Source of the DNA: Phytoamicus setariae
Lineage (GTDB): Bacteria; Pseudomonadota; Alphaproteobacteria; Rhizobiales; Rhizobiaceae
DNA length: 64,000 nt
NCBI RefSeq assembly: GCF_016722925.1
Contig: NZ_JAEQNC010000018.1
Location: forward strand, 33,732-97,731
Direction: 5' to 3'
The position numbers were made by a program, and so were the translations under genes. The notes under the pieces were generated by a model that did no database searches, was not told where the DNA came from, and worked only from the letters and a program-made list of their open reading frames with translations. Below are positions 1-6,860 of this stretch, in pieces; the first letter of the stretch is position 1; the number at the start of each line of letters is the position of its first letter.

Positions 1-401
1 AGCTCAAGCACGAATCGCACCGGTTGCCGCGAATCGATGATGTTTTCAGAAAGAGGCTGCCGGTCTGGCTGGATGAGCTCAATGCGGCCACTCTCAGAAA
101 TGAACAGCATGTCGAGCGGCAGATAGGTGTTCTTCATCCACATATAGACGAGGCGGCTCTCGCCGAAGTCGAACAACATGCCGCGGTCACTGGCCATCTC
201 CTTGCGGTTCATCAGACCGAGGCTGCGCTCCGCTTCGGTTGTCGCCAGTTCGACCGTAAATTGCTGCACTTTGCCCGCGGCGGTGCGAATCTCCAGCGAT
301 TCGGTGCGAAACTCGCCGGCATGGGACATGGTGGCTGGGGCCAGAATGCAAAAGAGCGCCACAAAGGCGCCCTTCATCAACTCGAACCGATGCTTCCGCA
401 T
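1..401 (-). CDS. DUF192 family exported protein (partial)
   Basis: The gene reads leftward out of the window, so only about 133 N-terminal codons are visible. Residues 1-28 form a signal peptide (basic start, hydrophobic core, ending in SHA). The mature part carries the hallmarks of the DUF192 family: an ERSLGLMNR motif, GMLFDF, and MWMKNTYLPLDMLF. The family is widespread and small (about 150 residues), and its biochemical function is unknown. The start ATG overlaps the stop of the upstream double cold-shock gene by one base (TGATG), so the two are probably translationally coupled. Family assignment is strong; function is unassigned. Confidence 0.85.
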   Translation of the reverse strand, partial: MRKHRFELMKGAFVALFCILAPATMSHAGEFRTESLEIRTAAGKVQQFTVELATTEAERSLGLMNRKEMASDRGMLFDFGESRLVYMWMKNTYLPLDMLFISESGRIELIQPDRQPLSENIIDSRQPVRFVLE

Positions 402-979
402 CAATGCGCCCGATTGACCGGGTTGACGATATCTGGGTGGATCTCCGCCGCCATTAGCCCCTTGTCACCGTCGCCGAACCGAATGAGGACGCTTTGGCCG
501 GGACGCAGTTCGGTAATCCCGTAACGCCGCAGTGTCTCCATGTGAACGAAGATGTCTTCGGTCCCCTCACCGCGCGTCAGGAAGCCAAACCCCTTCGTGC
601 GGTTGAACCATTTGACGAGAACGCGCTCAAGCCCGCTCGACGGCGTCACCTGGACGTGGGTGCGTACTGGCGGCATCTGCGATGGATGCACAGCCGTGGA
701 CGTGTCCATGGAGAGGATGCGAAAAGCCTGAAAACCGCGATCTCGGCGCTGGATCAGCGCCACGACCCGCGTACCTTCGAGAACCGTCTGATAGCCGTCC
801 CTGCGCAAGCAGGTCACGTGCAGAAGAACGTCGGCCGTACCGTTGTCAGGAATGATGAAGCCGAAGCCTTTCGCTACATCGAACCATTTGATTACACCGG
901 TGATCTCGACCAAATCGACCGGCTCAACGGGCATCTCCTCAAAGAGGGAAAATTCTTTAGAAGAAATCCTGTCCGCCAT
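401..979 (-). CDS. Double cold-shock-domain protein
   Basis: This 192-residue protein contains two cold-shock domains (about residues 28-92 and 119-183). Each has an RNP1-like KGFGF motif (KGFGFI and KGFGFL) and an RNP2-like strand (DVLLHV and DIFVHM). Cold-shock domains bind single-stranded RNA or DNA and act as RNA chaperones or antiterminators. Single-domain Csp proteins are about 70 residues; the tandem form is a known alphaproteobacterial variant. The ATG at 979 was chosen over a TTG at 1006 because it has an AAGGGG sequence about 9 bases upstream. The first domain is more divergent than the second. The gene is coupled to the downstream DUF192 gene by a one-base overlap. Confidence 0.9.
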   Translation of the reverse strand: MADRISSKEFSLFEEMPVEPVDLVEITGVIKWFDVAKGFGFIIPDNGTADVLLHVTCLRRDGYQTVLEGTRVVALIQRRDRGFQAFRILSMDTSTAVHPSQMPPVRTHVQVTPSSGLERVLVKWFNRTKGFGFLTRGEGTEDIFVHMETLRRYGITELRPGQSVLIRFGDGDKGLMAAEIHPDIVNPVNRAH

Positions 980-1171
980 ACTGTCTTGCCCCTTTACGCA
1001 CCACAAACCTGGTTAACTGATTCTTCATTTGCGAGATTAACATCCCGAAATGAAACATATGCAAGTCCTAGCTGTTATAATCCTGTGCGGAAATTGCTGA
1101 CACAAATGGCTTGCCTCAAGCTGGCTTTGTGTCCAGATATGAGGCAGTTCACATCAATATGAGGAATTACA

Positions 1172-1612
1172 ATGCGTTATCTTCACACGATGGTTCGCGT
1201 CAAAAACGTCGATGACGCGCTCGATTTCTATTGCAACAAATTTGGCATGCAGGAGGTCCGTCGAATCGAGAATCAGGCCGGACGTTTCACCCTGATCTTC
1301 CTCGCCGCGCCCGATGACATGGAAGCCGCCAAGGCCGGATCGGCGCCGACTCTGGAGCTCACCTACAACTGGGATACGGAAGACTATACGGGCGGCCGCA
1401 ACTTCGGCCACCTCGCCTACGAGGTCGACGACATCTATGCGCTTTGCGCCAGCCTGCAGAACAAGGGCGTCATCATCAATCGCCCGCCACGTGACGGCCG
1501 CATGGCGTTCATCCGTTCACCTGATGGAATCTCCATAGAGATCCTGCAAAAGGGCGAAGCCCTTGCGCCAGCCGAGCCCTGGGCTTCGATGGCCAACACC
1601 GGCGCCTGGTAA
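1172..1612 (+). CDS. gloA: Lactoylglutathione lyase (glyoxalase I)
   Basis: This 146-residue cytosolic metalloenzyme isomerises the hemithioacetal of methylglyoxal and glutathione to S-lactoylglutathione, the first step of methylglyoxal detoxification. The sequence has the two beta-alpha-beta-beta-beta modules of the VOC fold. All four metal ligands of the family are in the expected places: His5 (MRYLH), Glu62 (TLELTYNW), His80 (FGHLAYEV) and Glu123 (SIEILQKG). The length matches the short, Ni-type bacterial form. The ATG has GAGGAA just upstream. A strong intrinsic terminator follows the gene, so it is probably a single-gene transcript. Confidence 0.95.
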   Translation: MRYLHTMVRVKNVDDALDFYCNKFGMQEVRRIENQAGRFTLIFLAAPDDMEAAKAGSAPTLELTYNWDTEDYTGGRNFGHLAYEVDDIYALCASLQNKGVIINRPPRDGRMAFIRSPDGISIEILQKGEALAPAEPWASMANTGAW

Positions 1613-1650
1613 GCCGGCAAACACATTTCCGACATCAAAAAGTACGATTT

Positions 1651-1687
1651 ATTGCGGCGATTCATGCTTTCGCCGCAATTTGTTTTC
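1651..1687 (+). terminator. Intrinsic terminator after gloA
   Basis: A perfect 10-bp stem (ATTGCGGCGA at 1651-1660 with TCGCCGCAAT at 1670-1679) encloses a 9-base loop and is followed by TTGTTTTC. It lies 38 bases after the gloA stop. Confidence 0.8.
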
Positions 1688-1849
1688 ACACAAGCTCCGG
1701 GGACTATCCAGCATTCTGACGCCGATTCGACCCGGTCCACCACACCAGTGCCATCACGGAAATCTGACGGCTGTTTACATTTCGCGAGCGCTTCAGTAAA
1801 AATGCCGCGCCGGAACACCTTAAAAGACAACAATTGCGGGGAACAGTAG

Positions 1850-3214
1850 TTGCGAGTTGACCGGATACCATCATCCAATCTGAAAGTGTGTCTGCGCGCT
1901 TCATTGCTTGCCGCGACCATCTTCGGGCTCCATGGATGCATGTCTTCGCCGGCTGACCAACTCGCCTCTGTCAAAGCAACGCCCACCAATCAGCTTGCAA
2001 CCGCACAAGACAATCTCGCCCAGCAGCAATCAACGGCGACGTTCTCGGGTCAATCGGATATCGCAAGCCAAGCCGCCGCAGATGCCAATTCGCTGAATTC
2101 AGCCGCAGTCGACGATTTCGGCAACGCGGACACGGGCCAGCAGCTTGCGGCACAGAAAAACATAGCAGCAACGAAAAGCAGCATATTTTCCACCGCCGAT
2201 GGCGCTGTCGTGCTCCAGCCGACGAACCAGCTGCCTGTCGCGGTCAACGCACTGCAGGGCGACCAGGGCGCATCCCAGACGCTAAACGCGTCACAGAACA
2301 GCATCTATGCTGGCGGCGTGCCCGTTGTTGCTCGTGATATGGCGGCCATCCCGCTGCCCAACGCCTCGGCCGTGGCGGAGGTTCAGGACCTTGCACTTGC
2401 CGGCATGCCGATTCCTGCCGAAATGCAGGTTGCCTCGGCAGATGTCTTCGCTCCGATCGGCCAAGGAAATCCCGTCGTCACCAATGCGGCGATAGATCAG
2501 ACGCCGCAGACGGCAAACAGAACCGACGAAGCAGCCGTGCAAGCATCTGGAGTCCAGCCGACCGAGAAGGTCGTAAAGAAGTCCCGGACGCTTGCCGATT
2601 TCTTCCGCAAGAAGACCGAGACGGCGTCCTTCGACAATGATCGATTCGGCCAGAAGCGGACGCGCGAAATCAATACGGCCGCAATTCCAAACATGCGCAC
2701 GGCGGCACTCGCTGACGACTCATTGCCAGGTGTTAACACCAACGCGATGCTGTCGGTCGGGAACATAGCCAACGACGAAGGGCATGAGGACGATGACGAC
2801 GCTCCCGGCCTTATGAAGCTTGCTTCGCTTTCGGGCATGACCCGAGTCGCCCCGAACGGCATATGGACGCAGACCGACCAGGTCGAAGTCCGATGCCTTC
2901 GTCCCCAGCTCGTCAGCATGCTGCAACAGGTCGAAAAACATTACCGCCGTCCGGTCGTGGTGACTTCAGGCTTCCGTGACGTGGGTCACAATCGCCGCGC
3001 TGGTGGCGTGCGTCATTCGCTGCATACACTGTGCGCCGCTGCCGACATCCAGATCGAGGGCGTCTCGAAGTGGGAACTCGCCGACTATCTACGCTCCATT
3101 CCCGGTCGCGGCGGCGTCGGCACCTATTGCCACACCGATTCCGTTCACATCGATATTGGCGGCGAGCGCGACTGGAACTGGCGCTGCCGGCGCAAGAAGT
3201 TCCGCCGGGGCTGA
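1850..3214 (+). CDS. Lipoprotein with C-terminal M15/YcbK-like peptidase domain
   Basis: This 454-residue envelope protein starts at a TTG with GGGG about 10 bases upstream. A basic N-terminus and hydrophobic segment end in a lipobox (LHGC), so it should be lipid-anchored. Residues about 35-330 are low-complexity, rich in Ala, Gln, Asn and Asp, and probably a disordered linker. The last 110 residues resemble the YcbK/DUF882 branch of peptidase M15: SGFRDVGHN, a RHSLHTLCAAADIQI segment with the His/Asp metal-ligand pattern, and a final SVHIDIG motif. Such domains cleave or bind cell-wall peptides. Peptidoglycan remodelling is inferred. No operon partner is evident. Confidence 0.8.
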   Translation: MRVDRIPSSNLKVCLRASLLAATIFGLHGCMSSPADQLASVKATPTNQLATAQDNLAQQQSTATFSGQSDIASQAAADANSLNSAAVDDFGNADTGQQLAAQKNIAATKSSIFSTADGAVVLQPTNQLPVAVNALQGDQGASQTLNASQNSIYAGGVPVVARDMAAIPLPNASAVAEVQDLALAGMPIPAEMQVASADVFAPIGQGNPVVTNAAIDQTPQTANRTDEAAVQASGVQPTEKVVKKSRTLADFFRKKTETASFDNDRFGQKRTREINTAAIPNMRTAALADDSLPGVNTNAMLSVGNIANDEGHEDDDDAPGLMKLASLSGMTRVAPNGIWTQTDQVEVRCLRPQLVSMLQQVEKHYRRPVVVTSGFRDVGHNRRAGGVRHSLHTLCAAADIQIEGVSKWELADYLRSIPGRGGVGTYCHTDSVHIDIGGERDWNWRCRRKKFRRG

Positions 3215-3441
3215 CCGCTATTCCCGACGCGCTATAGGCGTACCCCGCGTTGCACCGCGCAGGGCTGGACGATTGCGGTTGACCTGCAGCGAGATCGTTT
3301 CATTTTCAGATATTGCGACAGCAGCAATGTTTGTGCTCGCGTCCACTCCCCTCTTAACGGCATGATTCTATTAGATTCTCCCCCTGCGGCAGGCTTTTCC
3401 ACATGCTTGTCATTTTTTTGAAACATCGAGCAATTTTGGGC

Positions 3442-3470
3442 TTGCGGAGCCAAATCAAGCTGTCTATATA
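3442..3470 (+). promoter_or_regulatory. Promoter of first tRNA-Glu
   Basis: A TTGCGG -35-like box (3442-3447), a 17-base spacer and a TATATA -10 box (3465-3470) end 19 bases before the tRNA. This is a good sigma-70-type match. Confidence 0.6.
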
Positions 3471-3489
3471 GCCCTCAACGAAGCGACAC

Positions 3490-3564
3490 GCGCCCTTCGT
3501 CTATCGGTTAGGACACCAGATTTTCATTCTGGGAAGAGGGGTTCGACTCCCCTAGGGCGTGCCA
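3490..3564 (+). tRNA. tRNA-Glu (anticodon UUC), copy 1
   Basis: A 75-base gene with encoded CCA. The acceptor stem GCGCCCT pairs with AGGGCGT, with a G-U closing pair. The anticodon stem CCAGA/TCTGG holds the loop TTTTCAT, giving anticodon TTC. The T arm AGGGG-TTCGACT-CCCCT is canonical. It is identical to the second copy 253 bases downstream. Confidence 0.97.
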
Positions 3565-3593
3565 CCTCCTCACAATTTTCAGTCATAGATTCA

Positions 3594-3613
3594 CAAGCCC
3601 TCACAAGGGCTTG
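3594..3613 (+). terminator. Hairpin after first tRNA-Glu
   Basis: A perfect 8-bp stem (CAAGCCCT / AGGGCTTG) with a CACA loop lies 29 bases after the tRNA. There is no clear T-tract, so it may be a processing or weak termination element rather than a full intrinsic terminator. Confidence 0.4.
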
Positions 3614-3695
3614 CAGGCGTTTGCTCTTGCACCGCTTAAAATCGGTGGGCCTCCAAAAAAAATCGAATTTTGTGCAAAAAAGTGCAATTCGCCGC

Positions 3696-3724
3696 TTGCT
3701 AGAATCTAAAGCGCTGACTATAAG
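3696..3724 (+). promoter_or_regulatory. Promoter of second tRNA-Glu
   Basis: TTGCTA (3696-3701), a 17-base spacer and TATAAG (3719-3724) lie immediately upstream of the second tRNA. This indicates that the copies are separately transcribed. Confidence 0.6.
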
Positions 3725-3742
3725 GCAGCCACCACGAAGGAA

Positions 3743-3817
3743 GCGCCCTTCGTCTATCGGTTAGGACACCAGATTTTCATTCTGGGAAGAGGGGTTCGAC
3801 TCCCCTAGGGCGTGCCA
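3743..3817 (+). tRNA. tRNA-Glu (anticodon UUC), copy 2
   Basis: Base-for-base identical to the copy at 3490-3564 over all 75 positions including CCA, with the same TTC anticodon. The flanking sequences differ, so only the tRNA unit is duplicated. Confidence 0.97.
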
Positions 3818-4298
3818 CTTCCACTTGCTTTTACCTTCTATTGGTCAGACGTATTTGCGAGCGCGACAAGGTCGACGCTTGATGGTGTTTAAGCTGCGCA
3901 GGACCAATACAAACTTCTCCACCTTCCGAACAACCGCCGCCCCACGCACCGATACTCCCCTCGCTGCACGCACAGCCAGGTGCCGGGCGCCGCAACCCGT
4001 CGGCACCAACACCGACCAGTTCAAATGCGGAATTTGGCTATCCATCCAAGTTGTTCCCCGAGCAACGCCTCAACGCCGATGGCCTTTACCTTGGTTTTGC
4101 TTCCTCAAAAACAACAACACGTTCCGTTAACCATCCTATAGTACGGTATCGTTCATACGATATCGTACGTACGATATCGCTCATATTTCAGCTTACTCAG
4201 TGCAGTTTGCCTCTTCTATCGGAGTACCGGTCGCTCATGCGCCCGCCACATCTGCAGTCGATATTTTTCATAACACCAAACAGAATATGGGAACGCAA
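3818..4298 (+). other. 481-bp intergenic region with a palindromic operator
   Basis: I find no convincing gene here. One open frame of about 100 codons lacks a ribosome-binding site and has no recognisable motif. Past position 4090 the sequence turns AT-rich and contains the 22-bp palindrome at 4158-4179, so this part is probably the promoter region of the globin-coupled chemoreceptor. Confidence 0.5.
4158..4179. promoter_or_regulatory. 22-bp perfect palindrome, candidate operator
   Basis: Two copies of the self-complementary 8-mer CGATATCG flank the self-complementary spacer TACGTA, giving a perfect 22-bp palindrome about 120 bases before the chemoreceptor start. A copy differing at one base lies at 6681-6702, before the GGDEF-EAL gene. 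No T-tract follows, so a terminator is unlikely. The binding factor is unknown. Confidence 0.6.
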
Positions 4299-5819
4299 AT
4301 GACACCGCATTTTGCAGGAACGAGAGAGCTTGAGGATCGGCTCGCCTTCATGGAGATCCACCAGCAGGAAAAAGAGATTTTGAGGGATATCGCACCGACC
4401 GTGATGGGCGCGATCGGCCCCGCACTTGACGTGTTCTACCGGAAGATTCGCGAAACTGCGCAGACGGCACATTTCTTCAGGGATGACGGGCACGTGGCCC
4501 AGGCCGGCGGACGCCAAAGAGATCATTGGGCAATGATCGTCGAAGGCGCCTATCCGCAAGCCTATGAGGATGCGGTCAAGACGATTGGCTCGGTGCATGC
4601 CCGCATCGGACTTGAGCCGCGCTGGTATATCGGCGGCTACTCCCTCGTGCTTGAACAGCTGCTGCATGCGCTGATCCGCCAACGATCGCCGCGCCCGCAG
4701 AAATCCTACATCTGGCGCAAGGCGCCGCCGGTTTCCAGCGACAAGCTCGCGCACGAGGTATCAACACTCGTCAAGGCCGCCCTGCTCGACATCGAACTGG
4801 CAATTTCGGTCTACCTGGCAAATCTCGATGACGCCCGCCAAAAAGCCGAAGCGCAACAAGTACAGTCTCTCGACATGATTGCCGAAGCACTCAAGCGGCT
4901 TGCCGATGGCGACCTGAGCGTCACGGTCGACGATTCCCTCTCGTCGAAATCGGAAAAGCTGGTGCGGAATTTCAATGCCGCGGTGCAGAACCTGCAGACG
5001 GTCATCACCTCGGTCGGCTCGGCCTCGGGCAACGTCTTGAGCGGCGCCACCGAGATCGCTCGCTCAACTGAAGAATCGAGCCTGCAAGCCGAACGGCGTG
5101 CAGCAGCACTGGAAGAGACTGCCGTTGCCGTCGAGGAACTTGCGGGAGCAATCAAGAGTACGGCAGCAGGGGCTCAGCTCGCTACACGCACTGTCGGCGA
5201 CATCAAGCAGCATGCCGACGAAAGCGCCAACGTCGTGCGCAAGACGGTTGCCGCCATCAGCGCCATAGAGACCACATCGAAGCAGATCGCGCAGATCATC
5301 ACGGTCATTGACGAAATCGCATTCCAGACCAACCTGCTCGCACTCAATGCCGGGGTGGAGGCAGCCCGCGCAGGCGACGCAGGACGCGGCTTTGCCGTCG
5401 TGGCCAGCGAAGTGCGGGCGCTCGCCCAGCGCTCCGCCAGCGCAGCGAAGGAAATCAATGGCCTGATTTCCGCAAGCACTGACCAGGTGCGCGAAGGCGT
5501 ACGCCTGGTTGGCGAGACAGAGAACTGGTTGACGGCGGTCGCCGAAGCTTTCCAATCGATCAGCGGCATCGTCAACGATGTCACACGCTCAGTCCAGACG
5601 CAGGCGGGCGGGATTAGCGAGATCTCTGCCGCTATCAATCAGATCGACCAGGCCTCACAACGCAACACCGCCATGACGGAGGAAAACGCCGCCGCAAGCC
5701 AGCTTCTGGCGCAGGAAGCCCGTTCGCTGGCCGCACTCGTCGCAAAGTTCCAGATCGGCTCTTCCGACCGTCCAGTCGTCGAGCTGCAGGCCAGATCCCC
5801 GAGGACCGCGGCTGGGTGA
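4299..5819 (+). CDS. Globin-coupled methyl-accepting chemotaxis protein (HemAT-like)
   Basis: A soluble chemoreceptor of 506 residues without membrane segments. Residues about 10-165 form a protoglobin sensor domain. The proximal haem ligand is His100, in the signature VHARIGLEPRWYIGGY, as in HemAT oxygen sensors. A HAMP-like stretch (MIAEALKRLADGDLSV) follows, then a long coiled-coil MCP signalling domain with the conserved hairpin tip (IDEIAFQTNLLALNAGVEAA). There is no C-terminal CheR/CheB-docking pentapeptide. It probably couples O2 or another haem ligand to the CheA/CheW array. ATG 4299 is preferred because GGGA lies 6 bases upstream; ATG 4287 and GTG 4200 are in-frame alternatives. The palindrome at 4158 lies upstream. 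Confidence 0.92.
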   Translation: MTPHFAGTRELEDRLAFMEIHQQEKEILRDIAPTVMGAIGPALDVFYRKIRETAQTAHFFRDDGHVAQAGGRQRDHWAMIVEGAYPQAYEDAVKTIGSVHARIGLEPRWYIGGYSLVLEQLLHALIRQRSPRPQKSYIWRKAPPVSSDKLAHEVSTLVKAALLDIELAISVYLANLDDARQKAEAQQVQSLDMIAEALKRLADGDLSVTVDDSLSSKSEKLVRNFNAAVQNLQTVITSVGSASGNVLSGATEIARSTEESSLQAERRAAALEETAVAVEELAGAIKSTAAGAQLATRTVGDIKQHADESANVVRKTVAAISAIETTSKQIAQIITVIDEIAFQTNLLALNAGVEAARAGDAGRGFAVVASEVRALAQRSASAAKEINGLISASTDQVREGVRLVGETENWLTAVAEAFQSISGIVNDVTRSVQTQAGGISEISAAINQIDQASQRNTAMTEENAAASQLLAQEARSLAALVAKFQIGSSDRPVVELQARSPRTAAG

Positions 5820-5841
5820 CGACGCCGGGCGCGCCATAACG

Positions 5842-5876
5842 AAGAAAGCCACGATCCTGATCGTGGCTTTCTTTTG
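5842..5876. terminator. Bidirectional intrinsic terminator
   Basis: A 15-bp inverted repeat (AAGAAAGCCACGATC / GATCGTGGCTTTCTT) has A-rich and T-rich flanks. It lies between the converging chemoreceptor and Crp-family genes and can serve both. Confidence 0.85.
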
Positions 5877-5882
5877 TCGTTG

Positions 5883-6605
5883 CTAAACCTCGGTCGCCTC
5901 GTAAAGAGAAGCGCGCCTGACCCGGTCGTAACACTCGCAGACGTAGGATTTCAGGACATTGCGATCGACCACGGTCAGCGATCCCCGGTGATAGGCAATT
6001 GCCCGGGCATTCATCAGGTCGGTGGAGATGGCGTTGACTGTTGCCCGGCGCAGCGCAAGCAGGTTGGCGAGCACTTCCTGGGTGATGTAGAACGTGTCGC
6101 CGTTGACACGATCGTGCGCATGCAGCAGCCATCGAACGACACGTTGCTCGGCCGTATGCAGGCTGTTGCAGGCGGCGGTTTCCATCAATTGGATCGTATG
6201 AGACTTGGCGTAGCGAAGCATGATCTCCCGCACGCATTCGAATCGCTCGAGCGCCACATCAAGATCCTCGATCGATACCCAGGAGGCTTTTCCTGGCACC
6301 TGGACGACGCAACGACCCAGCGCATTGCCGCCCCCCAGAATTAGCGTCAATCCGACAAAACCTTCGTTTCCAATAGAAGATTTTTCTACAGTTCTCCCGT
6401 CAGCCATCTCGGCTATGAAAGAAAGAACTCCTTCATGCGGAAATATCGCATGCGTGACCGGGTCACCGTCTTCAAATATCACATCACCGGTCTTCAGCTC
6501 GCGGGTGACCGCCTTCTGATCAAAGAAGGAATAGGCACGCGGCTGTATTGCAGAAAGTACACTGTTCTTTGCCCAATCGTATGGAAGTTTATTTTCGGAG
6601 CTCAT
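5883..6605 (-). CDS. Crp/Fnr family transcriptional regulator
   Basis: A 240-residue protein. Residues about 25-140 form the cyclic-nucleotide-binding-like beta barrel (KTGDVIFEDGDP, GNEGFVGL). Residues about 155-225 form the Crp-type winged helix, with recognition helix region LLALRRATVNAISTDL. It has no N-terminal cysteine cluster, so it is not a [4Fe-4S] FNR. The GNEGFVGL type is common in rhizobia, and its ligand is generally unknown. ATG 6605 is the natural start. It is divergent from the GGDEF-EAL gene, and the near-palindrome at 6681-6702 lies between them. It converges with the globin-coupled chemoreceptor, so it may control one or both, which is inference. Confidence 0.88.
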   Translation of the reverse strand: MSSENKLPYDWAKNSVLSAIQPRAYSFFDQKAVTRELKTGDVIFEDGDPVTHAIFPHEGVLSFIAEMADGRTVEKSSIGNEGFVGLTLILGGGNALGRCVVQVPGKASWVSIEDLDVALERFECVREIMLRYAKSHTIQLMETAACNSLHTAEQRVVRWLLHAHDRVNGDTFYITQEVLANLLALRRATVNAISTDLMNARAIAYHRGSLTVVDRNVLKSYVCECYDRVRRASLYEATEV

Positions 6606-6680
6606 CTAGACCTCAAGGCGACTTACTATCAGTGAAGATTAGCACGCCATCGTTAATCTCTACTTAACCACCTATTCGTA

Positions 6681-6702
6681 CGATATCGTACGTACGTTAT
6701 CG
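6681..6702. promoter_or_regulatory. 22-bp near-palindrome, second copy of candidate operator
   Basis: Identical to the palindrome at 4158-4179 except for one base (A to T at position 17). It lies in the divergent region between the Crp-family gene and the GGDEF-EAL gene, 76 bases upstream of the Crp start and about 158 bases upstream of the ATG at 6861. It is extended on the left, so CGTACGATATCGTACG (6677-6692) is also self-complementary. Confidence 0.6.
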
Positions 6703-6860
6703 TACATATATTAGAGGATTTGAGGCAGCATGGCATCGCACTCGACATTGGGTGAAAGTCCCCTCCACCATATTTTCTACTATGTTTCTACACACCAGTT
6801 CAATTGTTCGGTTTCGTGCGTTCGTCCGATGTTGAAAAGCCGATCCGCCGGAGGCTGCCT

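Noticed and set aside
3825..4130. 101-codon open frame after the second tRNA-Glu
   Set aside because: No start site with a ribosome-binding site, odd Arg/Thr-rich composition and no motif.
4158..4179. Palindrome as an intrinsic terminator
   Set aside because: It is AT-rich, has no loop or T-tract, and recurs in another promoter region, so an operator is more likely.
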